DNA of 64,000 bases from Nymphalis io. Taxonomy: Eukaryota > Arthropoda > Insecta > Lepidoptera > Nymphalidae. Below are positions 11,956-22,512 of this stretch, piece by piece. Position 1 is the stretch's first letter; the number at the start of each line of letters is the position of its first letter. Under the pieces are notes generated by a model, which saw only the letters and a list, made by a program, of their open reading frames with translations, did no database searches and was not told where the DNA came from. The translations under genes were made by a program, and so were the position numbers. Location of the stretch: NCBI RefSeq assembly GCF_905147045.1, contig NC_065899.1, forward strand, positions 4,476,501 to 4,540,500. Reading direction: 5' to 3'.

Positions 11956-13020
11956 ATAGTCTACAACTAATTCGTTTACTAATATTTTAGTGGTGTTGCG
12001 ATTCGTAATCATCTTATCACAAATATAAGACATTAGGCCTATTATAACAATTTCGTACACACACTGTACTGTAAATGCTATTAATAAATTTAATTGTTTC
12101 AAAGTACGGTAGAAATAAATTGAACTCCATATCGTAATAATGGTATAAACAAACGTGGATATAAGGGACATGAAGTTCTGAAATTCGAAAATTTCATTGA
12201 TCAAGTTACTAGCTTCACCAATCATTTTATAAGCTTCAGCAACACGAACTATTTTGTTATTTATATTAGAAGCTCTTATATCGTGTGAATGGTTTTTAAA
12301 AACTTCATTCAACATATTATTATCAATGACACAAAACGTGTTTTTTTTATTTTCTAATTTAATTAAATCTATTAAATGCTTGTTAAGAATCTTCAACCTT
12401 ATAGTTAATATTTTGATGAATATGTAAAAAGACAATGATTCGAGATGACGTGGAAAATCAATTCCAATGGAAATTATGTCATAAAAATTTCTATCATCGA
12501 AGATATCTAACAAATCAGGAATAGCAGCAATCATGTAACTAATTAAAAAAATATATATCAAAATTTGTATTTCTTTTCGGAGTTTCTTGATAAAATCTTT
12601 ATTTGTCGATACGTTCAATATACGATCGATTTGAGCAAGTTTTTTTATGAGAAGTATATTTTTATCACTTAATTGCATCGATATAATCATAAACACAAAA
12701 TACTGCATGATAATTATCAACACGGGAACATGTTCTAGTGTATCCACAATTTTTTCCGTGTCAAAAACAGCTATTTTTGTTACAAAATGAAAAAAGAGTA
12801 CGCAGTATGGTATAATGAAGGCAAACATAACACAGATTCCATAAACTTTCATCGTTCTGGTTATGGGTTCCAGGTGGCCGTCAGTTAAATGAAATCTGAA
12901 TATCCCATAGCATTTTTCTAACTTAAGTAATGGATCAATGGATTGAAGTAGTATTTGTATTACATCGTTATTTGTATTCTTGCTATCCAAATTTGTTTTT
13001 ATTTTGCGATCTCTACTCAT
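11779..13020 (-). CDS. Gustatory receptor 2 of the cluster (intronless, 413 aa)
   Basis: Same family and likely role as the first receptor: a taste-cell seven-helix cation channel subunit. Single exon, stop TAA. Shared landmarks are DPLLKLE.CYGIFRFHL near the N terminus, a helix pair around residues 51-110, YTIITIWSSIYFYRTLKQLN, then RNTTKILVNEL and the C-terminal TTFLIVIIQISHFI, where F replaces the usual Y of the TYhhhhhQ signature. The annotated start adds MSRDRKIKTNL before the region alignable to receptor 1. The true start may be further in, but no internal Met is present at the aligned position, so the upstream ATG is kept. Its 3' end is duplicated inverted at 13951-14279. Confidence 0.88.
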   Translation of the reverse strand: MSRDRKIKTNLDSKNTNNDVIQILLQSIDPLLKLEKCYGIFRFHLTDGHLEPITRTMKVYGICVMFAFIIPYCVLFFHFVTKIAVFDTEKIVDTLEHVPVLIIIMQYFVFMIISMQLSDKNILLIKKLAQIDRILNVSTNKDFIKKLRKEIQILIYIFLISYMIAAIPDLLDIFDDRNFYDIISIGIDFPRHLESLSFYIFIKILTIRLKILNKHLIDLIKLENKKNTFCVIDNNMLNEVFKNHSHDIRASNINNKIVRVAEAYKMIGEASNLINEIFEFQNFMSLISTFVYTIITIWSSIYFYRTLKQLNLLIAFTVQCVYEIVIIGLMSYICDKMITNRNTTKILVNELVVDYELPKPMRIQAKAFMELIEVWPLKIFAYGMFPIDIKLILNFVSVSTTFLIVIIQISHFI

Positions 13021-13111
13021 CGTTCTGTTGATTTTTTTATACTGTTACTCAGCTGGCCTTCACATCGTATAAAAAGAAAAGTCTCAATCAACATCACATC
13101 GATAGTTGAAA

Positions 13112-13137
13112 TTAATTTCCATTACTGTAACGAGTTT
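13112..13137 (-). promoter_or_regulatory. Conserved upstream element of gustatory receptor 2
   Basis: The partner of 10413-10438, 92 bp upstream of this gene's ATG and matching at 24 of 26 positions. The surrounding sequence is much less similar, so the block stands out. Confidence 0.4.
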
Positions 13138-13607
13138 TTAAAGGTATTGGATATAGTGAAATGACTATTAAATGAATTATTCGATTTCAATAAATTTTAT
13201 TCAAGCAAATGTTATATCATCCATCATGTAAATACTATATAATTAGTTAATTTATTTCTATTTTCTATTTTAAGAGTGATTCCCGCCTGCAGCTTCGTTC
13301 GACTGTGAGGGAAAATGTCTGCAAAGATACAGGTTTGATGAGTTGACTAGTTAAGACGTGAAAACATAACAAATAAACAAACCCAGTTACTCATTTATAA
13401 CCTTCCATCACTAATAAGAACTAGTGATCGAAGCTCATAACACATATTAGTTCTAGGTTTGGAACCCTTGTTTATTACTGAGAGTTTCATATCGTTGTAT
13501 TAGGGTTTATTTAGATTAGCGAGAGCGTTACAACCCTTAATCATCAAATTCGTCCTCATCATCATCGTCGTTATCAGCGCATCAAAATAAAGAAATACGA
13601 TAATGAT
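13138..13607. other. Intergenic spacer with degenerate repeat sequence
   Basis: No gene seen. The stretch around 13275-13330 (CCCGCCTGCAGCTTCG) resembles the GC-richer ends of decayed lepidopteran repeats, but no boundaries can be drawn. Confidence 0.4.
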
Positions 13608-13725
13608 GATGATTCGTCTGGTCAATTTCGGCCACGGCGGCTAATCTCAAAAACGCCTACCCAACTGCGCAGGACATATTATAGCTCGCTCCGATGGGAA
13701 GACAAATCCGAGAAACTTCTTTTAA
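13608..13725 (+). repeat. Fragment of a dispersed repeat (family X)
   Basis: Contains TTTCGGCCACGGCGGC, AATCTCAA and CAACTGCGCAGGACATATTA. The same ordered words occur at 45275-45475 and, more decayed, at 63540-63795. It is a short interspersed family of unknown class lying in the spacer between the arms of the receptor inverted duplication. Confidence 0.65.
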
Positions 13726-13950
13726 AAATAAATACAGGTTTTTATTTATATTTATATTCATATAAAACAGGGGTATTAAATTATGTGTCTTCTTGGGGTC
13801 GATCATTGAAATCACCCTAAGCATGAAAAAATCTTGTTCATTGGTATACTTTGTCGCGAGTATACATACATATATCTCATATATACAAGCAATTCTTAAT
13901 AGAAATTTATTTATTTTTATACAAAAAAAGTCAGGAAAATGTATGTATGT

Positions 13951-14279
13951 GAGTTACCTAAGCCAATGAGAATGCAAGCCAAAGCTTTCATGGAATTAAT
14001 CGAAGTGTGGCCATTGAAAATATTTGCTTACGGCATGTTTCCTATAGACATTAAGTTAATTCTTAACTTTGTGAGTGTATCAACGACATTTCTTATAGTC
14101 ATCATACAAATTTCGCACTTTATATAAATCGTAACATAAGTGACTATGAGTAGAAGTAGTAAGAATTCGCATGATATTTTTATTTTAAGCTAAAGATAAG
14201 TTAATATTATGGATTTGTGTTTGTTTTCATCTTCAGTGTTTTTAAAACTTTTAATCTATTAAAACATATAAGGATAAAG
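13951..14279 (+). pseudogene. Inverted duplicate of the 3' end of gustatory receptor 2
   Basis: Codes for the last 58 residues of receptor 2 (ELPKPMRMQAKAF to the final SHFI and stop at 14125-14127). It carries one replacement (I to M) and one silent change, then continues into 152 bp of the same 3' flank. Upstream of 13951 the homology stops abruptly and there is no receptor N terminus, so this cannot make a receptor. Equal length and about 99% identity mean a recent event or recent gene conversion. Confidence 0.93.
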
Positions 14280-16160
14280 TTTTGGAACAAAATTAAATGA
14301 ATTGAAATTTAATGAATAATTGGCTTTGACGTGAATGATCTGGATGCACGTACATTAGATGTATATATGTTTGTATATACATATAAGTGTCACGGTAGAA
14401 CTTATAGAGGGCTATCACTAAATCAAATGCGTATGTAAATTTTCCTTAATTCATGTAATCGAGAGGTAATTAATTAATGTTTTTTTATTAACGTTTATAA
14501 TTTGTCACAAAATCGTAAGTATTTTTTCCAACGTAAATTTCGATTTTCAAAATTCATCGAATTACATTATAGTGATTACTTTGAATTGAAAGCTATCTCA
14601 ATTCCAAATTTCATCCAAATCCATTTAGTACTTTTTGCGTGAGAGTAACAAAGGTCCATCCATCCTCATAATCTTGCGTGTTTATAATATTATTAGGATT
14701 AGGATAAATCATATCTCTTAGACTATATACTTCTTCTGCAGAATAAATATCGTTTGAATAGCGGCAGCACAGTCCCAAAGTAGTATTATACCGTAAGACG
14801 ATATTTTAAAATTAAATGTTAATATAAGACATCAGTTTTTGAATTTTAATTTTTGATCTCTTATACACACTTACACTTAGAAACTCTTCTAACATACTTA
14901 GGTGAAATGAAAAAAATTCTATGATGAAGGAGAAGTTAGCATTTCATTATTTTTTTAATCGCGATTTTTATAGTTGGACGGTTGATAAAACTTTTCAAAC
15001 TATGCCGCGGAATGACAGTTGTTACCTAGGTGCTATCCGAGACACTGTGGAACTAGTAAATACCTGAGTCGTTCGTCTAGTACAATTGTCTAATTTATCA
15101 TCATAATTTATTTATGTATAGATACTTTCTTTAATCTTGTATAACGAGACGACATCGTCTTCAAAAATTGTATAGCCAACTTGTAATTTGAACTGATTTT
15201 TTTAATAAATTAAAATTGTCAGAATGAATTTTGTCGAATACGTAGTTATCATTACTTATTAAAATATATTCATTAATGTAACGAAATGAAGAAACACAAT
15301 TTATTAAAGTAATGGCAATTGTAACATATTTTTTTATTGTTAGAGTGGTCCTTACCAGTTTTTATTATACATACTAGCTATCTGGCCCGGCTTCGAACGG
15401 GTAGAATAAGGGGTTATTTAAAACGTTTGTTGTTTTGGGCCCGGGACTTTGCTGACGTATGCGGAACACCTCGCCAAAGTTTCGCAACAATCAGATTTAC
15501 AACACTCGATTTAGGAAAGCATGGAAGGCAAACATGTAAACATTTATTTTTATTTATTAAGACGAAAATTGTCCATAAATATAATACGACGAAATAGTGT
15601 TTGTGTAGTCTAGTAATTCTAGTATTCTAATGAGTAAATAATCCCCGCCGACTGTACTTGTTTGAAATGATTAAATGTGTTGATGAATCAAACAATATAC
15701 CTACGTTTAAAAAAGTTATAGTAATGTATGCGTGAAATCGTGCATATAAATAATTATAAAGTTGAACAAATAATTACTAGAAAATAAAAGGCGTCAATAA
15801 TATTATTGTTTATTTATGACAATGTAATATATTATTAATATTAAATTATAAAGCTGCCTGCCCCGACTAAGTACTGGTATAAAGCTTTAATCATTTGCAT
15901 TTTTCAATCAATAAGGTATAAACCTACGCCAATAGATATATTTGACCATACAGTAAAGAGCTAGGGGCATATTACTAATATTATAAAGAGGTAAAAATAG
16001 ATTTTTGGTATGTTTGTTTGTAATGGATAAACTCAAAAACTACTAAACCGACTTTAAATTCAGTAACTCCGTATATATTTTAATATATAATTCATGCATA
16101 TATATTATTTTTGATTAAAAATATTCAAATATAAATAATTTATAAAAGTGACTTAAAAAA
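14280..16160. other. Intergenic spacer between receptor 2 fragment and receptor 3
   Basis: No gene supported. The part around 15370-15545 is GC-richer and gives an 86-codon open frame with no motif. It starts with CCCGGCTTCGAACGGG, a word typical of decayed lepidopteran repeats, so I read it as old transposon sequence. Confidence 0.5.
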
Positions 16161-17402
16161 TTACAAAAAGTTTGATATTTGTAAAATAACTATTAGATAT
16201 GTTGTTATAACACTTACGAATTTAAGCATTAGTTTTGTATTTAAAGTAAACATTTCAAATGCATTTATTTCTAGGGGCCGTACTGTTATCAATTCCATAA
16301 AAGATTTAGCTTGGTATCTTATTGTCTGAGGCAGGTCGTAATTCATTATCAGCTCATTGACGAATATCCTAGTTGAGTTTCGTTTTAAGATCATATTATC
16401 ACAAATGTAGGACATGAGCCCTATTGATATAAGTTCGGCTGCACATTGTAAAATTGTACTTAACAACGACCTCGTTATTTTCTTGGTATGCGATGAATAA
16501 ACGGCCTCCCATAATGTAATAATGATAAAAATATATGTGGAAACTATGGTCAAAAATATTTGAATTTCGAAAATTTGGTTAATTATGTACACAGCTTCAC
16601 TAATAACATTATACGTATTTGCTAACGTTTTAATTTTAGTATTTTTAGAAGAAATGCTTTCTATGAAAATATTCTTCTTAATATTTGCCTTGTATGTATT
16701 ATTAACATTAATACAATCTCTCCTCACATGGCTGTAATTTGCTAAATATTTGTTAAGGATATCTAGCCTATCAGATATTATTTTTATAAACACGTAAAAA
16801 GCGAATGCTTCGAGATGACGTTCAAAATCAATAAACGTGACCAGTAATTTGTAATAGATCATTTGGTCTTCTCTTATGAAATCATCTATACATGTAATAA
16901 AAAAAATTACTATAAATATAACCAAAGATATATGAACTTGCTTCCGACATCTTTTGGTGAAATCCTTGTTTCTGGACAAGTTAAAATAACAATCTATTCG
17001 TGCAATTGCCTTCATGAAGCATATATTTCTCCCACTTATGTTAAAAAAGTTAACCATAAAAATTATATGTTGAAGAACCATAACCACAACTGGTATTTCA
17101 TCCATTATTTTCATAATTTTATCAATTCCTTCAATATCTTTCGATAACACAACGCCACTAAGGAGAACACCATATGAAATAACAATAAAGAATATCATAA
17201 GAATACTGTAAATCTTCATAGTTGATGCCATGTTTTTCAATTGACCATTCACTATACGAAATCTAAATATACCATAACAATTTTCAATTTTTATCAATGG
17301 ATTAATTACATTAACAATCATTTGTATTTCATCGCTGTTTTTCATCATTGAATCGATGTTTATTGATAACTTTTTATTCATTTTTTTATTTTTTAAAGAC
17401 AA
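16161..17402 (-). CDS. Gustatory receptor 3 of the cluster (intronless, 413 aa)
   Basis: Gustatory receptor of the same intronless group. The N-terminal landmark is NPLIKIENCYGIFRFRIVNG. The helical segments have the same layout as in the other three. FERHLEAFAFYVFIKI lies before the long intracellular loop. The C terminus reads KRNSTRIFVNELIMNYDLP ... RPLEINAFEMF, then TTYLIVILQISNFL, the TYhhhhhQ signature. It is clearly more diverged from receptors 1 and 2 than they are from each other. The basic, Lys-rich start (MSLKNKKMNKK) is extra relative to receptor 4. Several internal Mets (for example MMKNSDE) are alternative starts. The frame is intact. Confidence 0.87.
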   Translation of the reverse strand: MSLKNKKMNKKLSINIDSMMKNSDEIQMIVNVINPLIKIENCYGIFRFRIVNGQLKNMASTMKIYSILMIFFIVISYGVLLSGVVLSKDIEGIDKIMKIMDEIPVVVMVLQHIIFMVNFFNISGRNICFMKAIARIDCYFNLSRNKDFTKRCRKQVHISLVIFIVIFFITCIDDFIREDQMIYYKLLVTFIDFERHLEAFAFYVFIKIISDRLDILNKYLANYSHVRRDCINVNNTYKANIKKNIFIESISSKNTKIKTLANTYNVISEAVYIINQIFEIQIFLTIVSTYIFIIITLWEAVYSSHTKKITRSLLSTILQCAAELISIGLMSYICDNMILKRNSTRIFVNELIMNYDLPQTIRYQAKSFMELITVRPLEINAFEMFTLNTKLMLKFVSVITTYLIVILQISNFL

Positions 17403-17956
17403 AATTATAGGCTACAAATGTCTTCTACTGGCAACAATATCCCTCGTAATGGAGAAGGATTTCCTGCTTCATTTGCTTTGTATTTTTTTAATCGGTATTA
17501 CATTTAAAATATATACTCAGTAATCCATTACTTTTATTAACTACCCCTATAGTAGTGATATTAAAATGATAGGTACATGCACTTAAGCAAATGGAAACAT
17601 TATAAAAAAACGACAACCATACGTAAGTATTATATTAATGATGGTATATATTTTAATCATTAATATTTTTAGTTTCATCAAATATCTCTCTTTCTCTTTT
17701 ACTCAAATAACTTCTCGGATTTTTTCTTCTACTTTTAATGTAACAAAATGTAATGTGTATTCTATTATAATATAAATAGTAATAAATAATTTAAAAAATA
17801 AATAAGTAGTATTTAAAAAAATCTATTTATTTTAATCCCAATATCATTTTATATTAAGTATATAAATTAAACAAGAAGAGTAAACTATATACATAATACA
17901 TTGCTGTATATTCAGCTAAGTTATACGTAAAGTGCTAAAATCTTACCTATCGCTGT
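17403..17956. other. Spacer between receptors 3 and 4
   Basis: About 550 bp, AT-rich, with no open frame. It should hold the promoter of receptor 3 and the 3' flank of receptor 4. The AATTTCCATTA word shared by the other receptors was not found here in the matching orientation. Confidence 0.5.
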
Positions 17957-19156
17957 TTAAATGAAGTGAGACAATTGAATTATAATTATTAGATATGTAG
18001 TTGAAACACTTATAAACTTTACAATGAGCTTTATATCTATAGAATACATATCGTATACTAATATGTGCAATGGCCAGACTTGTATCAGATCTGTAAAAGC
18101 TTTAGCTTCAATTCTCAATGTTGTCGGAAGGTCGTAATCCATAATGATTTCATTTAACAAAATTTTGATAGAGTTGCGTTTCAAAAGCATTGATTCACAC
18201 ACATACGACATTATACAGATAGACATTATTTCTAAAATACAAAATAAAATAATGCGAGGACGAAATTCAGGATTATTTGATATACGCAAATAATAAATCG
18301 AAGTCCATATTATAATTATAATATAGATGAACGTTGACGAAAGACTTTTGAAAACATGAAATTGGAAAACTTTATTGATAAGTACATTAGTTTCACCTAT
18401 TATATCATATGCTTCTGCTAGATATTTTATTTTAATATCCTGTGAAGTTTGATATATATAGGAGATTTTTTTTTGGATGTTCATATTCTTTGGTCTCGTT
18501 ATGACATTTATAAAAGTTTTATTATTTTTGTTTAAAATGTATTGATCTAGATATTTATTAATAGTGCTTAGTCTGTCGATTAGAACTGTAATAAATACAC
18601 AGAAGGCGAATACCTCAAGATGTCTTTCGAAATCAATAATTATTATTAAGATCTTAGTTGTCAGTTGATCTTCTCGGTTCACCATGGTATAGCTACACAT
18701 CAGTATCAAAACCGTCAAAAATAGAAATATTTGAATTTGGAGTCGCTTTCGAGATTTTTTGTAGCTCTCTTTATCGTTTGTTCTTCTTAAAATATCATCT
18801 ATATGGGCAATTTCTTTGATAATCTGTATATTATTTTTGCTATAACTTAAAAAAATTGCCATTGAGATTACATGTTGCACGATCATAATCACAGTCACAA
18901 GTTCGTCCACTAGATCTACAACATTCTGAGTGATGGACATATCGGTGCTCAATAAAACATTAATAAAGAATACGAGATATGGTATAATTAAAAGAAGCAC
19001 AACAAAAATTCCGTACAACTTCATTCGTCTACTTAATATTGTTATTTGGCCATTTACTTTTCGGTATCTAAATTTTCCAAACCAATTTTCAATCACTATT
19101 AAGGGCTTTAGCATGTATAGAATCGAATCAATTTCTTTATTTTCACTGTTATTCAT
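17957..19156 (-). CDS. Gustatory receptor 4 of the cluster (intronless, 399 aa)
   Basis: Gustatory receptor, fourth member of the minus-strand array. The N terminus is LKPLIVIENWFGKFRYRKVNG, followed by seven hydrophobic segments. FERHLEVFAFCVFI is shared with receptor 3. The C-terminal block is KRNSIKILLNEIIMDYDLPTT ... VWPLHILVYDMYSID, then TTYLIIIIQLSHFI (TYhhhhhQ). The frame runs uninterrupted to a TAA stop at 17957. It is the gene of the array nearest the transporter, with about 3.3 kb of gene-free DNA between them. Ligand unknown. Confidence 0.87.
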   Translation of the reverse strand: MNNSENKEIDSILYMLKPLIVIENWFGKFRYRKVNGQITILSRRMKLYGIFVVLLLIIPYLVFFINVLLSTDMSITQNVVDLVDELVTVIMIVQHVISMAIFLSYSKNNIQIIKEIAHIDDILRRTNDKESYKKSRKRLQIQIFLFLTVLILMCSYTMVNREDQLTTKILIIIIDFERHLEVFAFCVFITVLIDRLSTINKYLDQYILNKNNKTFINVITRPKNMNIQKKISYIYQTSQDIKIKYLAEAYDIIGETNVLINKVFQFHVFKSLSSTFIYIIIIIWTSIYYLRISNNPEFRPRIILFCILEIMSICIMSYVCESMLLKRNSIKILLNEIIMDYDLPTTLRIEAKAFTDLIQVWPLHILVYDMYSIDIKLIVKFISVSTTYLIIIIQLSHFI

Positions 19157-22100
19157 GTTTATTCTTCAGGAGATCAGTTTTATAGCAATAAAACCAATGT
19201 GTAAACAGACCTTTGTGGGCACTAGTCTTCAACTATCTCTTAACTTTTAATTATATAATGACTTAAGTAGGTGTCTAACCTACCTTAAATGATTATCAAC
19301 TAACGTATTGACTTTTCATTGCGAGTACTTTAATTGAATTTCCATTACGAAATTAATAATTAAATAAATAACGCTAACAGTTTTCAGTTTTAAAGGCGTT
19401 GTTGTTAGGACTACCTACGTATCCCATTAAGGGAAGTAATGGTACTGGCTATACCAATTACTATTAATTGTTTTTTATATATAAACATAAGAAAAGTAAA
19501 CAATGTACATGTGTATACAGTATACATACAACTTTCCTCAGCTTTAATGCTACGTTCCTATATTATTTTTACAAGACTGCCCAAAAAGGAATGTAATGTG
19601 TTCAGGGTTCATGTATGCATTTATGTATAAACCGATTTGAATGTAGCGTCAGCCCTGGGGTAGAGCGAGAGCAAAGATCGCTCTAGGCGTCGTATAACAG
19701 GGGACGCGAAAATGTTTAAAACAAATTCTAAAACAATAAGCGTTGTTTGATTTTTTTCGTCAAACACCATTTAGGATAGTCTTTTTTTAAATAAAATTTT
19801 TATTTTTTTATGTTTTGTAGTGGTTAATGTGCTGTAAATTATTAATTAGATTATCGTTCAAAAACAGTAAGACGAGTAAATTATTCACATGCTTGTTGAT
19901 TATATATAATTCACCGTCAAAAATATTTTTTGGCCAGTTATAAAATTATTCCTAAAGTCACTCAGCTAGAAATTCCATTGGTCTCTCTTTTTGATAGATT
20001 CCATTGACCATATTCAGCCTAGAATGATGCAGTCTAATTTAAATCTGAGTTTAACGTATTATGTTATTATAAATATTTACCAATTTAATACAAATGAAAT
20101 GAAATAAAAAAATGATGACAATGAACATTTTTAAAAATAACTCCGTGTTAAATTAAATTTATACAATTTATTTTTATTATTATTTAGAGTATTAAATTCG
20201 TGACGTTGAATCAAGCTTTAAGTCCTTATAAAAATACGTTTTGTTTTTTCCCATTCGGTATCGTGGCATGTATCAATTGGAAAGAACCGTGCGCCCATTC
20301 CTAGCCTTAGTAATTAAAGAGTCAGGTCACTGGTTGCATGAAATAAATACCCTCTAAAACTCTTGGAACACTCTAAGATGATGAATTTTTTCGTATAACA
20401 ATCCGCAAGGTCTCGACTGTGAATACTGCTTTCTTGATTGCTGAGCTTTAAAGTTTGATTACAGATATATGTATGTTTTCAAGGATTACACAGTTCTTCT
20501 CGTCTAAAGAGTTTAAGTAAGTTTTGCAAAAACTTCTGCAATATGATTTATCTGTAGTTCTTTTTAAAATTACTAAGATTTATTTATGTACAATACAATA
20601 AATCTTAAGTTAAATATTTAACTTAAGACTTAGAAACCTCTAAAAGTAAAATCTATATCCTATTTTTTGAGAACATTCCAATTAGTTCAAATACAATATC
20701 TCTGCTTTACGTTAGTAAGCAGTTGGGTATCCTTCTGATTCCAGATTCTGCAGAAACAGGTCAGGGTTACCATGTTATTGTAATATCAGTGCAGTCACAA
20801 GATTCCAACTTTGGAATCGATCAGACCAGTAGAAGATGCTGATATCCTTTCAATATCTAGAAAACAGCTGATGATCTTTAAAAGCTGAACCGATTTTCTT
20901 AAATCATAGCTAAGAATTGTATTACTTTAAAAAAATAAATAAATGAAAATCGGTTAATCCATTTCGAAGCTTCAATGTCACAGTGAGGTACAGATTCACA
21001 TTGTAAACTTTTTTTTGCGCCGATTGTTAAAAACATTCTTTTAAGTTGGCGGCAGTCCGCAAAACAACAATTACGGAAGAAAAAACAAACCAAGCTACCG
21101 TTCTCGAATGATTGTCATAAATAACCATTTCCATACTTACTTGTATTCTGTTACACAAGTTTAATAAAATTCTTAAAAACATGATTATTTAGCTAAACTT
21201 TGTTTCATGAACTTACTGTCATAAATAAGTGAAAGTAATTTAGAAATCGAAAAAGTGTATATAGAGACACGTTAAATAGCTTTCAAGCCGCAAAGGCCCA
21301 GGCCTCAGCTGAGCGCGGACTTGCGCCCACTGTATCGACCGATCTGATATTAGGCATGTTCTTGTAACATGTCGATATTCGATAGGATTTATTACCATTA
21401 AAGTGCATAAAACCTTTGAAGTATTAAAAAATAGAAAATAGTTTTTTAAATTGTGCAGAATATATAAAGAAACATGAAGTGTGAGATGTACTCGTATTAG
21501 AACGGTACGTTAAGTGGATATAAATGTTTAAGTAAAAAGTAAAGTAACAGGCTGTAAATGTTCCACAGCTGGGCTAAGGCCTCCTTTTCTTTTTGAGAAG
21601 GATATATAATACTTGACACGATACTAATTGTATTAAGTACATCATTATTAAAGATCTAATCATTAAACAAATGTCATTATATAAATTTTGTTCCATTAAG
21701 TACTTTTTTTAGGTTTTTATTTTATCTCAGCTTCACAGCTAAGTGCTAGCCTTGCGGGCGGTTGCCGGAGCGTAATCTTCAGAAGAGTTCAATATGCAGG
21801 TCCGAAGACTTAAGGCTGCTGGGGCAAGGCGCACAAAACTAAAATTATGCTAATGCAAATGAAATATACTAATGCTTAGAATATGTGACATAGTGTGAAA
21901 CAAGCAGATATCATATTGTTTCCATTTGTATATAATTGCTAGAACTATTTTTGTGCTTAAATTAATTACACTTTCAAAAATATTGTGTCGTTTCTCTTAC
22001 AGCAAAAAAAAATGGACGCCAAATCATAAAATCAAATCTTGTCAAAGGCGAGCCTAACCACGACGCTAATTATACTCATTCAAAACTTTCGGTAATTAAA

Positions 22101-22320
22101 AATATTAATTATAAAATCCATAACATCACTTAAGTATTAAGCATCAAACAACATGCGTCACTGAGGGAAGCAGTAGCAAACGCAACGTAGGACTTTTTGC
22201 TAAAATGTATAAATTTATAACATGTAAACAGTGCTTAGTACTTTTTCCAGGCTAATTAAAAATAATAATATTCAAGGATTTTATCGATGTTATAAGGGTT
22301 AATCCCTACTTTCTGAAAGA
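19157..22320. other. Gene-free spacer with decayed repeats and a 26 bp palindrome
   Basis: No coding frame is supported. A SINE-like fragment lies at 21545-21600 (GTAACAGGCTGTAAATGTTC, then GGGCTAAGGCCTCC). A perfect 26 bp palindrome lies at 20603-20628. Words such as AACCGATTTTC near 20888 suggest further old repeats. The 5' flank of receptor 4 has AATTTCCATTA near 19337-19347. Confidence 0.5.
20603..20628. repeat. Perfect 26 bp palindrome
   Basis: Reads identically on both strands (half-site TCTTAAGTTAAAT). A second 11 bp inverted repeat, TAAGATTTATT, flanks it on the left and overlaps the same region. Function unknown. Confidence 0.85.
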
Positions 22321-22425
22321 CTCGTGTAAGCAGGCACAACGGCGCGGCATCAGTCGCGCGAAGGACGCGGGGTGGCTCCTTGCGGCCACGCGCCGCGTTA
22401 CGTCAACACTAAAAAGTAATCAAAC
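22321..22425 (+). promoter_or_regulatory. CpG-rich 5' region of transporter exon 1a
   Basis: A sharp GC- and CpG-rich island (GGCGCGGC, GTCGCGCG, ACGCGCCGCG) in AT-rich surroundings, directly upstream of the exon 1a ATG. It includes TTACGTCA at 22398-22405, a CRE/bZIP-type octamer. It is likely promoter or 5' UTR; the transcription start was not determined. Confidence 0.5.
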
Positions 22426-22512
22426 ATGGGTCAGATCGTCGGAGCTGAATGCTCACCTGACGATGAAGAAGAAGAACCTCGCATCCATGTAAATCCCACA
22501 GAGCGTTCACTG
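22426..22512 (+). CDS. Transporter exon 1a (residues 1-29)
   Basis: Encodes MGQIVGAECSPDDEEEEP and on to ERSL, ending at a GTAAGC donor in phase 0. It joins exon 2 in frame. The start G2-x3-G6 fits the general pattern for N-myristoylation, with a nearby Cys (C9) that could be palmitoylated. This is inference from pattern only. Confidence 0.75.

Noticed and set aside
13939..14127. Open frame that looks like a small gustatory receptor gene
   Set aside because: It is only the C-terminal 58 codons of receptor 2, copied inverted. The ATG used is in unrelated flank and six of seven helices are missing.
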